Of a stretch of DNA of 64,000 nucleotides, positions 1 through 7,938 are shown piece by piece. Source of the stretch: Mycolicibacterium sp. P9-64 (lineage in GTDB: Bacteria; Actinomycetota; Actinomycetes; Mycobacteriales; Mycobacteriaceae). Both the position numbers and the translations under genes were made by a program. Within the stretch, counting starts at the first letter, position 1, and every line of letters begins with the position of its first letter. The notes beneath the pieces are model-generated. The model was not told the DNA's origin, made no database searches, and was given only the letters and a program-made list of their open reading frames with translations. The stretch spans positions 214,845-278,844 of the forward strand of contig NZ_NPKO01000011.1 of assembly GCF_008329605.1 (NCBI RefSeq), in the 5' to 3' direction.

Positions 1-491
1 TGTTCTGCCGAGAACACTTGGACGGCGCGGTGCGAGGCCAGTGCGGTGCCGATGGCGTTGGTGCCGACGGCGTTCTCGCTCCACGTGGCGCCCTCGACGA
101 AGCCGAGCCGGTCGGCGTGGCCGAGTACCCGCGTGGAGCCGTACCGCCACAGCACGCGGCCACGGGCGTCGGCAACGACCAGGATGTTGTCACCACCCTC
201 GATCACGGATTCCAAGCCGCGGGATACGTCGTCGAGCACCGAGAACAGCCCGGAGGCCTCTCGCAACGAGTCCAACCCACCGGTGTCGACGTCAGGCGGA
301 CAATGCCGCTCGGGATCGATGCCCTTGCCCAGCAAGCGGTTCCAGGAATCAGCGATGACGTCGCGCGGGCGTGCCGGGCCGCGGTTGCCCGCCATCGTGG
401 CGTCGTAGACCTCGGAGAGCAGCATGGCGTAGCTGCGCGGGTCGTCACCGACCGCGACTGCGGGTTCTGGCCTCGCTGCTCGAGTTGGCAT
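1..491 (-). CDS. GAF-domain transcriptional regulator (AcoR-like), C-terminus outside window
   Basis: Only the first 163 or so codons lie in the window; the gene runs off the left edge. It reads from an ATG at 491 (MPTRAARPEP...), with GAGGTG just upstream as ribosome binding site. Visible features are an SW-N-R motif near residue 51 (VIADSWNRLL) and a GAF-like stretch ending in ENAVGTNAIGTAL, typical of the N-terminal half of AcoR/Fis-type regulators of alcohol, acetoin and ketone catabolism. The DNA-binding part is not visible. It lies 55 bases downstream of the SDR gene in the same direction, so it probably forms the third gene of the dehydrogenase operon and senses its substrate (inference). 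It may bind the palindromes at 2435-2493. Confidence 0.8.
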   Translation of the reverse strand, partial: MPTRAARPEPAVAVGDDPRSYAMLLSEVYDATMAGNRGPARPRDVIADSWNRLLGKGIDPERHCPPDVDTGGLDSLREASGLFSVLDDVSRGLESVIEGGDNILVVADARGRVLWRYGSTRVLGHADRLGFVEGATWSENAVGTNAIGTALASHRAVQVFSAE

Positions 492-546
492 CACCTCGAT
501 TGTGCGCTGAGTCACACCAGGTGTCACGCCCGGGCGGCCATCGGGG

Positions 547-1359
547 TCATCGGTACACCATGCCGCCGTCGATCAGCCCGGACTGGCCGGTCATGTAATC
601 GGCGCCGGGACCTGCGAGGTAGGCGACGAAACCGGCCACGTCATCGGGCGTCTCGGCGCGACCGAGCGCGATGGTGGCGGCGAACTTCTCGAACGTCTCC
701 CCCTCGGCTGCGCCGGTGAGCTCGGCGAAGCGCTTGTCGATCTCGACCCACATGTCGGTGCCGACGACGCCGGGACAGTACGCGTTGACGGTGATGCCGT
801 CGACCGCGTGCTCCTTGGCCGCCGATTGGGTCAGCGCTCGGACCGCGAACTTGGTGGCGCTGTAAGGGCCGAGCATTGCGAATCCCTCGTGCCCCGCGAT
901 GGACGATGCATTGATGATCTTGCTGATCCTTCCGCCCTCTTTGTTCCCCAGTTCCTTGAACTTCGCGACCGCGGCCTGGATGCCCCACAGCACGCCGTCG
1001 ACGTTGATCGCCCAGAGCCGGGCCAGCTCCTGCGGGGTCACCTCGCTGATCGGGCCCACCAGCGCGATGCCCGCGTTGTTCACCATCACGTCGAAGCCGC
1101 CGAGCGCAGACGCGGCGTGGTCGACGGCCGCGAACACCTGACTCCGGTCGGATACGTCGGCCACGAAGGTGATTGCCTTCGAGCCGATTTCAGCGACCTC
1201 GTCGGCGACGGCACTGATCCCGTCTGCCGCGACGTCGACGAGCGCGACGTCGGCACCGAGGCGGGCCAGCTCGAGCGCGATACCGCGCCCGATCCCGCGG
1301 CCAGCACCCGTGACGAGCGCGACCCGGTCGATGAGCGGGGCTGCAATGGATCTGGTCAT
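547..1359 (-). CDS. Short-chain dehydrogenase, acetoin/diacetyl reductase type
   Basis: 270-residue classical SDR. The NAD(P) motif TGAGRGIG lies near residue 17, NNAG near 93, and the catalytic Ser...Tyr-x3-Lys as NASSIAG...YSATK near 148-165. The C-terminal MTGQSGLIDGGMVYR is usual for acetoin/butanediol-type SDRs. The start is the ATG at 1359, which overlaps the stop of the upstream zinc dehydrogenase as ATGA and implies translational coupling; an open frame extends further upstream but only inside that gene. The pairing with a butanediol dehydrogenase-like enzyme and an AcoR-like regulator suggests interconversion of vicinal diols and hydroxyketones. The exact substrate is inferred. Confidence 0.8.
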   Translation of the reverse strand: MTRSIAAPLIDRVALVTGAGRGIGRGIALELARLGADVALVDVAADGISAVADEVAEIGSKAITFVADVSDRSQVFAAVDHAASALGGFDVMVNNAGIALVGPISEVTPQELARLWAINVDGVLWGIQAAVAKFKELGNKEGGRISKIINASSIAGHEGFAMLGPYSATKFAVRALTQSAAKEHAVDGITVNAYCPGVVGTDMWVEIDKRFAELTGAAEGETFEKFAATIALGRAETPDDVAGFVAYLAGPGADYMTGQSGLIDGGMVYR

Positions 1360-2399
1360 CTGGGATCCACCAGGACCTTCATCTTGGTTCCCGCATGCAG
1401 CGCCTCGAAGCCTTCGTCGATCACGTCGTCGATCGCGATCGAGGTCACCCAGCCCGTCGTGTCGTACATACCGCGGGCCATCAGGTCGATGACCGCGGCG
1501 AAGTCGGGAGCGGTGTAACAGAGCGAGCCCTGGATGCGAGACTCGTTCATCACCAGGTTCAACAGCGGTGTGGTCAGCGGCTTTTCGTAGATCGCCACGC
1601 TCACCATGGTTCGGCGGGCGCCCACGCACGCCAGCGCCGTCTCCACGGCAGGCGCCACGCCCGCAGCGTCGTACACCGCGTTGGCGCCGCGGCCGCCGGT
1701 GTGGTCGGCGATGAACGCGGGCACGTCGACACTGGTCGGATCGAGCGTGCTGGCGCCAAGCCTCTCAATGGCCGCACGCCGGGTCTGCGACGGTTCGACC
1801 ACGAAGACGTCCTCGATCCCCTTGCCGCGCAACGCGAACCACAGGCCGATGCCGATGGGGCCTGCACCGAACACCATCGCGGTCCCGCCCGGGTCCGGGT
1901 CGCCGAGGGTGGCCGCGTGATACGCCACCGACATCGGCTCGACCAGCGCGCCCAGTTCGAGCGACACGCTGTCGGGCAGACGGTGCAGCATGTCGGTCGG
2001 GACCACCGTGTACTCGGCCATCCCGCCGTCCGACATCAGCCCGTGGAATCCGATCTGCGCGCAGATGTTGTAGTTGCCCGCCGTGCATGCCGGGCAATGC
2101 CCGCAGCGGTACAGCGGCATGATCGCCACCCTGTCGCCCTCGGCGTAGTCGGTCACCCCAGCGCCGACGTCGGTGATGACGCCGGAGAATTCATGACCCA
2201 TCGTCAGCGGCATCTGCTGACCCGTCAGGGCATGCGGCTCGGTCGGGATGAAGATCGGCCCGGCGTAGTACTCGTGCAGGTCAGTGCCACAGATGCCGTT
2301 GAACCCGACCTTGACCTTGACGGTGCCTGCGGTGGGTTGGGGCTCGGGGACGTCGGCGACTTCGAGTTTGTTCGGTCCGTAGTAGACAGCTGCTTTCAT
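1356..2399 (-). CDS. Zinc-dependent 2,3-butanediol dehydrogenase-like alcohol dehydrogenase
   Basis: 347-residue medium-chain dehydrogenase. Catalytic-zinc residues are seen in GICGTDLHEYY and GHEFSGV, and the structural-zinc loop is CGHCPACTAGNYNIC (Cys spacing 2-2-7). The nucleotide fold motif FGAGPIGIGL lies near residue 178. The long insertion after GTDLHEYYAGP is typical of (R,R)-butanediol dehydrogenases and related threonine/sorbitol dehydrogenases. First gene of the minus-strand operon with the SDR and the GAF regulator; its 3' end overlaps the SDR start by 4 bases. Probably regulated through the two palindromes in the 129-base divergent spacer (2400-2528). Substrate assignment is by family only. 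Confidence 0.82.
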   Translation of the reverse strand: MKAAVYYGPNKLEVADVPEPQPTAGTVKVKVGFNGICGTDLHEYYAGPIFIPTEPHALTGQQMPLTMGHEFSGVITDVGAGVTDYAEGDRVAIMPLYRCGHCPACTAGNYNICAQIGFHGLMSDGGMAEYTVVPTDMLHRLPDSVSLELGALVEPMSVAYHAATLGDPDPGGTAMVFGAGPIGIGLWFALRGKGIEDVFVVEPSQTRRAAIERLGASTLDPTSVDVPAFIADHTGGRGANAVYDAAGVAPAVETALACVGARRTMVSVAIYEKPLTTPLLNLVMNESRIQGSLCYTAPDFAAVIDLMARGMYDTTGWVTSIAIDDVIDEGFEALHAGTKMKVLVDPR

Positions 2400-2434
2400 G
2401 CTGCATGTCTATGTGACCGGCGTCACCGGCCGAA

Positions 2435-2493
2435 AGAGTTGCAGCACGTTGCACGTGCCGCTCTGGCCCAGAGTTGCAACCCGGTGCAACTCT
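2435..2493. promoter_or_regulatory. Two matching dyad operators in divergent promoter region
   Basis: The divergent spacer holds a perfect dyad at 2470-2493: arm AGAGTTGCA, 6-base spacer, arm TGCAACTCT. A second copy at 2435-2458 has the same left arm AGAGTTGCA, a 6-base spacer and the inner TGCA of the right arm, after which it diverges. Left arms start 35 bases apart, about 3.3 helical turns, so two dimers would sit on nearly the same face. They lie between the dehydrogenase operon and the flavin monooxygenase gene and could serve both. The AcoR-like GAF regulator at the end of the operon is the obvious candidate binder (inference). Confidence 0.6.
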
Positions 2494-2528
2494 TGCCATT
2501 GCCCCCGCGACGGAGTGTCCTGGGTCAC

Positions 2529-4364
2529 ATGACCGATACGATTGAAAAGCCGGCGACTGCCGGGCTCACTCCCCAGGCCCGCGTCGACGCATGGCTAGCC
2601 GACTTCGAATCGGCCCTGGCCACGCGCGACGTCGAGCGCGCCGTCGCCAAGTTCGCAGTGGACTCGTTCTGGCGTGACCTGGTCTCCTTCACCTGGAACA
2701 TCAAGACCATGGAGGGCCGCGAGCGCATCGCCGACATGCTCACCGAGCGGGCAGCCGACACCGACGCCGCCGGTTTCAGGACCCGCGAGACGCCGACCGA
2801 CGACGGGGGCGGCATCGTCTCGGCGTGGATCGAGTTCGAGACCGCCGTTGGCCGCGGCGTCGGGCATCTCAGGCTCAGGAGTGACCAAGGAACGGACACG
2901 GCGTGGACGCTGCTGACCGCGCTGCAGGAACTGAAGGGCCACGAAGAGCCCAAGGGTGCGTCACGGGTGATGGGCGCGGTGCACGGCAGCGATCCCGACA
3001 CCCGGTCGTGGGCGGAGAAGCGCCTCGACGAAGAGAAGGCGCTGGGCTACACCACGCAGCCGTACACCCTGGTCGTCGGCGGCGGGCAGGGTGGCATCGC
3101 GCTCGGGGCCCGGCTGCGTCAACTCGGAGTGCCCGCCATCGTCGTCGATCGCCACGAGCGACCCGGTGACCAGTGGCGCAAGCGCTACAAGTCGCTCTGT
3201 CTGCACGACCCGGTCTGGTACGACCACCTGCCGTACCTGCCGTTCCCGCAGAACTGGCCGGTGTTCGCGCCCAAGGACAAGATCGGCGACTGGCTCGAGT
3301 TCTACACGCGCGTGATGGAGGTGCCGTACTGGTCGAAGACGACCTGCCTTTCCGCGACGTTCGACGAGGCCGAGCAGCGCTGGACCGTCGAGGTGGACCG
3401 CGACGGCGAGCGTCTGACGCTGCGGCCGACGCAGCTGGTACTGGCAACCGGGATGTCCGGAAAACCGAGCGTGCCAACCTTTCCCGGACAGGACGTGTTC
3501 GCGGGCGACCAGCACCACTCCAGTCGCCATCCGGGGCCGGACGGCTACGTCGGCAAGCGCGCCGTCGTGGTCGGCTCCAACAACTCGGCGCACGACATCT
3601 GCAAGGCGCTCGTCGAGAACGGTGTCGACGTGACGATGGTGCAGCGATCCTCGACACACATCGTCAAGTCGGATTCGTTGATGGATCTCGGTCTCGGTGA
3701 CCTGTATTCGGAGCGGGCGGTGAACTCGGGGATGACGACCGAGAAGGCCGACCTGACGTTCGCCTCCCTGCCGTACCGCATCATGCACGAGTTCCAGATC
3801 CCGATCTACGACGCAATCCGCGAGCGCGACAAGGAGTTCTACGATCGGCTGGCCGCCGCTGGCTTCGAACTGGACTGGGGCGAGGACAACTCCGGGCTGT
3901 TCATGAAGTACCTGCGCCGCGGGTCCGGCTATTACATCGACGTCGGCGCGTCCGACCTGATCGCCGACGGCAGCATCAAGCTGGCCCACGGGCAGGTCGA
4001 CCATCTGACCGAGGATTCGGTGGTACTCGCCGACGGGACGGTGCTGCCTGCCGACGTCGTGGTTTACGCGACCGGGTACGGCTCGATGAACGGCTGGGCG
4101 GCCGACCTGATCGGCCAGGACGTCGCAGACAAGGTCGGCAAGGTGTGGGGGCTCGGCTCCGATACGTTGAAGGACCCGGGTCCCTGGGAGGGCGAGCAGC
4201 GCAACATGTGGAAGCCCACCCGTCAGGACAATCTGTGGTTCCACGGCGGCAACCTGCACCAGTCGCGGCACTACTCGCTCTATCTGGCGCTGCAGCTCAA
4301 GGCACGCCACGAAGGCATCCCCACGCCGGTGTACGGATTGGCCGAGGTGCATCATTTGAGTTGA
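2529..4364 (+). CDS. FAD-dependent monooxygenase with N-terminal SnoaL/NTF2-like domain
   Basis: 611 residues from the ATG at 2529 (MTDTIEKPAT); the frame is open far upstream, but that part lies opposite the dehydrogenase gene. Residues 1-150 resemble a SnoaL/NTF2-like fold. The flavin monooxygenase core follows, with the FAD motif GGGQGGIALG near 182 and the NADPH motif VVGSNNSAHD near 350. An FAGDQHHSSRH stretch sits where such enzymes carry their signature motif; it is not a clean Baeyer-Villiger motif. Divergent from the butanediol-type operon, which suggests oxygenation of a related alcohol or ketone (inference). The glycosylase start overlaps its stop (TGATG). Confidence 0.8.
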   Translation: MTDTIEKPATAGLTPQARVDAWLADFESALATRDVERAVAKFAVDSFWRDLVSFTWNIKTMEGRERIADMLTERAADTDAAGFRTRETPTDDGGGIVSAWIEFETAVGRGVGHLRLRSDQGTDTAWTLLTALQELKGHEEPKGASRVMGAVHGSDPDTRSWAEKRLDEEKALGYTTQPYTLVVGGGQGGIALGARLRQLGVPAIVVDRHERPGDQWRKRYKSLCLHDPVWYDHLPYLPFPQNWPVFAPKDKIGDWLEFYTRVMEVPYWSKTTCLSATFDEAEQRWTVEVDRDGERLTLRPTQLVLATGMSGKPSVPTFPGQDVFAGDQHHSSRHPGPDGYVGKRAVVVGSNNSAHDICKALVENGVDVTMVQRSSTHIVKSDSLMDLGLGDLYSERAVNSGMTTEKADLTFASLPYRIMHEFQIPIYDAIRERDKEFYDRLAAAGFELDWGEDNSGLFMKYLRRGSGYYIDVGASDLIADGSIKLAHGQVDHLTEDSVVLADGTVLPADVVVYATGYGSMNGWAADLIGQDVADKVGKVWGLGSDTLKDPGPWEGEQRNMWKPTRQDNLWFHGGNLHQSRHYSLYLALQLKARHEGIPTPVYGLAEVHHLS

Positions 4365-4873
4365 TGACCGAACCATTGCGCGAAGGCCTGGCACCCGTCG
4401 CAGGCGACGGTGCGCGGGTGCTGGTCCTCGGCTCGTTCCCCAGTGAACGGTCCCTGGAGTCCGGCGAGTACTACGCCAACCGGCGCAATCAGTTCTGGCC
4501 GCTGCTCGCCGCGGTGTTCGGATTCGACCCCGCTCTGGACTACGAGGCGCGGATCGCGGCGGTTGCGGAGCACGGCGTTGCGTTGTGGGACGTCGTGCAC
4601 AGTTGCCGCCGGGCAGGCAGCCTGGATGCCAAGATCGACCGGAAGTCGTTGGTGGTGAATGACTTCGGGCCGCTGCTGGCGCAGCACCCTGGAATCGAGC
4701 GGATCTTCGTCAACGGACTGACGGCGTTCGAGTTGTTCGAACGCCACGTCGAGACCGCACTACCCGCCGTCCGGCTGCCGTCCAGCAGCGGTGCGTTGCC
4801 GATGACCTTCGAGGACAAGCTCGCCCGGTGGCGCGAGGTCGGGTCCGGGGCGAGCGAAGCGACGGGAGAATGA
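4364..4873 (+). CDS. DNA-deoxyinosine glycosylase, uracil-DNA glycosylase superfamily
   Basis: 169 residues. LVLGSFPSERSLESGEYYANRRNQFWPLL near residues 18-46 (motif core GSFPSERSL...YYANRRNQFW) is the signature of the hypoxanthine/deoxyinosine glycosylase branch. LPSSSGA near 143 is the second motif. The role would be removing deaminated adenine (hypoxanthine) from DNA. The ATG at 4364 overlaps the monooxygenase stop by one base. The last codons (about GSGASEATGE) are encoded by the first unit of the tandem repeat at 4845-4931, so the native C-terminus may have been replaced by repeat sequence. Confidence 0.8.
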   Translation: MTEPLREGLAPVAGDGARVLVLGSFPSERSLESGEYYANRRNQFWPLLAAVFGFDPALDYEARIAAVAEHGVALWDVVHSCRRAGSLDAKIDRKSLVVNDFGPLLAQHPGIERIFVNGLTAFELFERHVETALPAVRLPSSSGALPMTFEDKLARWREVGSGASEATGE

Positions 4874-4931
4874 CCCGGGGCGAGCGAAGCGACGGGAGAA
4901 TGACCCGGGGCGAGCGAAGCGACGGGGGAAA
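4845..4931. repeat. Tandem 30-bp repeat, GGGGCGAGCGAAGCGAC core
   Basis: Three head-to-tail units of period 30 start near 4845, 4875 and 4905. Each contains CCGGGGCGAGCGAAGCGACG followed by GGAGAATGA; the third ends in GGGGGAAA. The first unit encodes the C-terminus and stop of the deoxyinosine glycosylase. The same core occurs twice at 23505-23566 and once, inverted, at 52776-52803, so this is a dispersed family and not simple local slippage. Confidence 0.85.
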
Positions 4932-4964
4932 TCACCGAGTCGGCATCGCATGGCATCCTGAGGT

Positions 4965-5372
4965 ATGCCCATCAACCTGGTGAACCCCGAAGGACTGCCG
5001 AAGGTCGACATCTACCATCAGGTGTCGGTCGCGACCGGATCGAAGCTGGTGTTCATCGCAGGCCAGGTCGCTCTCGACGGCGACGGCAACACGGTCGGCG
5101 CAGGCGACTTCGCTGCGCAGGTCGAGCAGTGCTACCTGAACGTCGGCACCGCGCTTGCCGAGGTCGGTGCGTCGTTCGACGACGTCGCGAAACTGACCGT
5201 CTACCTGGTCGATTGGACACCCGACAAGATGCCACTGTTCGTCGAGGGGGTCGCGCGGGCATCTGCGAAGTTGGGCACGACCCCGGCGGCGCCGCTCACC
5301 GGGATCGGTGTCGCCGCGCTCGCCGAGCCGGATCTTCTGGTCGAGGTCGAGGCCACCGCGGTCATCGCGTAA
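4965..5372 (+). CDS. RidA (YjgF/YER057c) family protein
   Basis: 135 residues, a normal RidA length. GSKLVFIAGQVALDGDGN near residue 25 and the terminal LVEVEATAVIA are characteristic. RidA proteins hydrolyse reactive enamine/imine intermediates released by PLP enzymes. The usual substrate-binding Arg near residue 105 is not evident here: the equivalent stretch reads APLTGIGVAALAEPDLLVEVEA. This may therefore be one of the divergent Rid subfamilies without confirmed deaminase activity. It stands alone, 91 bases after the glycosylase and just past the tandem repeat. Confidence 0.8.
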   Translation: MPINLVNPEGLPKVDIYHQVSVATGSKLVFIAGQVALDGDGNTVGAGDFAAQVEQCYLNVGTALAEVGASFDDVAKLTVYLVDWTPDKMPLFVEGVARASAKLGTTPAAPLTGIGVAALAEPDLLVEVEATAVIA

Positions 5373-5499
5373 CGCCCACGTGGCCGGCCCGCGCTGCTAA
5401 CATTCGAGCGTCGTTGGAGGGTCCAGCAGGTCAAGTACCGGCAACTGGTCGCCAGAGAACAGCTCGAGGCGGGGCATCCAGCGGAAAGCACCGATTCCG

Positions 5500-6366
5500 A
5501 TGACGTCATTGCGTTTCCGCATCCGGGCCTCAGTACTTTCGGTAGCCGGATTCACCGTGCTCGCGACGGGCTGTTCGACACCTGAAACCTCGGCGCCAGC
5601 GCCGACGACGTCAGCGTCGCAGGCGAACTCCGCGCTGCGTCTGCCCGATCCCCAAGCGCGCTTCGACTACCAGCTCGGCGGCGGCTACACCCCACCGCCC
5701 GGTGTCACCATCGTGGGGCGTGACCGCACCGACAAACCCGCTGGCGTCGGCTATGACATCTGCTACGTCAACGGATTCCAAACCCAGCCCGCCGACTCGA
5801 AGGAGTTCGTGCGCCAGCATCCCGACCTGGTCGTCCACGTCGACGGCAAGCCGTTGATCGACCCCGACTGGCCCGACGAATACCTCTACGACACCTCTAC
5901 CGACGCCAAACGGGCAGGACTTGCTGCCGTCGTCAAACCGTGGATCGACGGGTGTAAGTCCTCCGGCTTCGACGCCGTCGAGATCGACAACCTGGACTCC
6001 TACACCCGTTCCGGGGACGCGCTCACCGTCGACGACAACATCGCCATGGCAACCATCTTCGCCACGCAGGCACACGATGCGGGGTTGGCCATCGCACAGA
6101 AGAACACCGTCGAAGAGTCCAAGCGGATCCGTGCCGCCGGATATGACTTCGCGGTCACCGAATCGTGCGTCAAGTACGACGAATGTGCCGGCTACACGGA
6201 GCAATACCCCGTGGTCCTCGACATCGAGTACACCGACGAACTCGGCAAGGACGCGTTTCCGGAGGCTTGCCAGAGCAACAACCGTGCGCCCGTGATGATC
6301 ATGCGCGACCACTATCTGGTGACACCGGGGCAACCGGAGTACTTCTACCAAGGCTGCGGCGCATGA
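5500..6366 (+). CDS. Secreted GH114-type lipoprotein (polygalactosaminidase-like)
   Basis: 288 residues. The N-terminus has basic residues, a hydrophobic stretch and Cys after VLATG, a slightly non-classical lipobox, then a Thr/Ser/Ala-rich linker. The rest is a TIM-barrel of the GH114 family (endo-alpha-1,4-polygalactosaminidase/TM1410-like): YQLGGGYTPP, GYDICYVNGFQT, DGKPLIDPDWPDEYLYD, GFDAVEIDNLDSYT and AQKNTVE are the expected strand-end motifs. The acidic residues of EIDNLD are likely catalytic. It may act on galactosamine-containing polymers at the cell envelope (inference). The spacer 5373-5499 shows no gene. Confidence 0.78.
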   Translation: MTSLRFRIRASVLSVAGFTVLATGCSTPETSAPAPTTSASQANSALRLPDPQARFDYQLGGGYTPPPGVTIVGRDRTDKPAGVGYDICYVNGFQTQPADSKEFVRQHPDLVVHVDGKPLIDPDWPDEYLYDTSTDAKRAGLAAVVKPWIDGCKSSGFDAVEIDNLDSYTRSGDALTVDDNIAMATIFATQAHDAGLAIAQKNTVEESKRIRAAGYDFAVTESCVKYDECAGYTEQYPVVLDIEYTDELGKDAFPEACQSNNRAPVMIMRDHYLVTPGQPEYFYQGCGA

Positions 6367-6387
6367 CGTTGCAATTCGGTACCTGCG

Positions 6388-6534
6388 GTGAGGTTTTGGA
6401 GTGAATCGAGTAGCGGCCTGCGGTTGCGGGCCGAGCTGGAGGTCAAGGGTGTCCGTTACCCGGTCACGTGGGCATGTACCCCCAAACCCAACCCCGATGG
6501 AACATTGACACTGCGCCCAAATCTGGAGTCCTAG
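6388..6534 (+). other. Short ORF or gene relic, 48 codons
   Basis: Between the GH114 gene and amiB2 there is a GTG-initiated frame with no clear ribosome binding site. Its second half (AELEVKGVRYPVTWACTP, then PDGTLTLRP) has the rhythm of a beta-strand protein and faintly recalls the tail of DUF2993/LmeA-like lipid-binding proteins. I cannot assign it with confidence. It may be the remnant of a larger lost gene; no other gene is seen in 6367-6549. Confidence 0.25.
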
Positions 6535-6549
6535 AGCTCCATTGACCGG

Positions 6550-7938
6550 CTAGCTCACCGGCGGGCGCCGGTGCGCCCACGGCCGGGCGGACTCGATCTG
6601 CGTGCCGAGCGAGAGCAGCGTCGCCTCGTCGAACGGCTTGCCGACGATCTGGATCGACGTCGGAATGCCGTTGCCGTCCAGTCCCCACGGCACGACGGCA
6701 GCGGGCTGTCCCGTCACGTTGAACATCGCCTGGAACGGCACGCGCGCCGCCACCAGCGTCAGCGTCGAGATGGCGCCGCGGCGCTGATGGGCACCGATGC
6801 GGGACGGCCCGAGAGCCGTGCCGGGCGTGATCAGCACGTCGACGTCGTCGAAGATCGAGGTGACACGCGCGGTGACGTCGGCCTCGGCCGTGCTCATCGC
6901 GGACACCCGCCGATCCGACACCAGACCGCCGATCCTGGCGAAAGTCCGCGTTCGACGGTCGAGGCGTTCGGGACGCGGCAGCGCAGCGACGTCGTCGTGG
7001 ACACCGCGGAAGTACCGTGGCAACGCCTGGCCGTACACCGCACGCGGCGGATAGTCGGGATCGCGTTCGACGACGTGGTGGCCCAGCTGACGCAGCAGAG
7101 CACCCGCCTCGGCGACGGCAGCCCGCTGCGCCTTGCCGATCCGCGCGGCCAATGGGGGCGGAACCTTGGTACTCAAGGCGATTCGCAGCCGGCCCGGCGC
7201 ACGTGCGGCAGCGGCGACGAAGCCGCCTTCCGGCGCACCGGTGGCCGTCACGTCGAGGAACAGCGCGGCATCCTCGACCGTCCTCGCGAGCGGGCCGTTG
7301 ACACTCAGCCCGCACCACGCCCCGTCGTGCGGTGCGAGCGGCACCCGATCGCGTTGCGGCTTGATGCCGAACAGCCCGCCCCACGTCGACGGGATGCGGA
7401 TCGAGCCCATGCCGTCGGAGCCCAGCGCCAGCGCGGCGAGCCCGGCCGCCATTGCGGCTCCGCTGCCGCCGCTGCTGCCTCCCGGTGCGAACTCGGTGTT
7501 CCACGGGTTGCGCGTCGACCCGAACGTCAAGGTCTCGGTGAACGGCCAGATCATCATCTCGGGCACCGCGGTCTTGCCGACGATCACCGCACCCGCCTCG
7601 CGCAGCCGGCGCACTACCTCGGCGTCCTGTGTTCGGGCTGGGCCGTGTGCGCTGGTGCCGTAGGTAGTGACCTCACCTGCGACGTCGACGTCGTCCTTGA
7701 TCGCGATCGGCACACCGAGGAGAGGCAACCGCTCCCCCGCGTTCAGCCGGTCCTGGGCGGCCGCCGCCTCCCGACGCGCGGAGTCGATGAGAACCACTCG
7801 GTAGGAACGCAATTCGGGGTCGAGACGGGCGATACGGTCGAGGTAGACGTCCAGCAATGCCGGTGCGGTGACGGTACCGGCGGCGAGCAGGCGCGCCTGC
7901 TCGGCAGCACCGGCGTACGCGAGATCACGAGGGTCCAT
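6550..7938 (-). CDS. amiB2: Amidase, AmiB2-like
   Basis: 462 residues from the ATG at 7938 (MDPRDLAYAG). The amidase-signature triad is visible: Lys in VPIAIKDDVDV near residue 83, and the Ser pair in FAPGGSSGGSGAAMAAGLAA and in GMGSIRIPS near 158-182. It hydrolyses carboxylic amides to acid and ammonia; the substrate is unknown. The 462-residue length and its place two genes from the class III cyclase match M. tuberculosis AmiB2 (from memory). The 5' end overlaps the AraC gene by 14 bases in the same direction, so they are likely cotranscribed. Confidence 0.82.
   Translation of the reverse strand: MDPRDLAYAGAAEQARLLAAGTVTAPALLDVYLDRIARLDPELRSYRVVLIDSARREAAAAQDRLNAGERLPLLGVPIAIKDDVDVAGEVTTYGTSAHGPARTQDAEVVRRLREAGAVIVGKTAVPEMMIWPFTETLTFGSTRNPWNTEFAPGGSSGGSGAAMAAGLAALALGSDGMGSIRIPSTWGGLFGIKPQRDRVPLAPHDGAWCGLSVNGPLARTVEDAALFLDVTATGAPEGGFVAAAARAPGRLRIALSTKVPPPLAARIGKAQRAAVAEAGALLRQLGHHVVERDPDYPPRAVYGQALPRYFRGVHDDVAALPRPERLDRRTRTFARIGGLVSDRRVSAMSTAEADVTARVTSIFDDVDVLITPGTALGPSRIGAHQRRGAISTLTLVAARVPFQAMFNVTGQPAAVVPWGLDGNGIPTSIQIVGKPFDEATLLSLGTQIESARPWAHRRPPVS

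Noticed and set aside
2100..2528. Extension of the flavin monooxygenase frame 5' of 2529
   Set aside because: The open frame runs antisense through the dehydrogenase gene; the ATG at 2529 begins the conserved N-terminus and lies after the operators.
4845..4931. Possible CRISPR-like array
   Set aside because: The units are directly adjacent with a 30-base period and no unique spacers, and the same core occurs elsewhere in the window; it is a tandem copy of a dispersed repeat.
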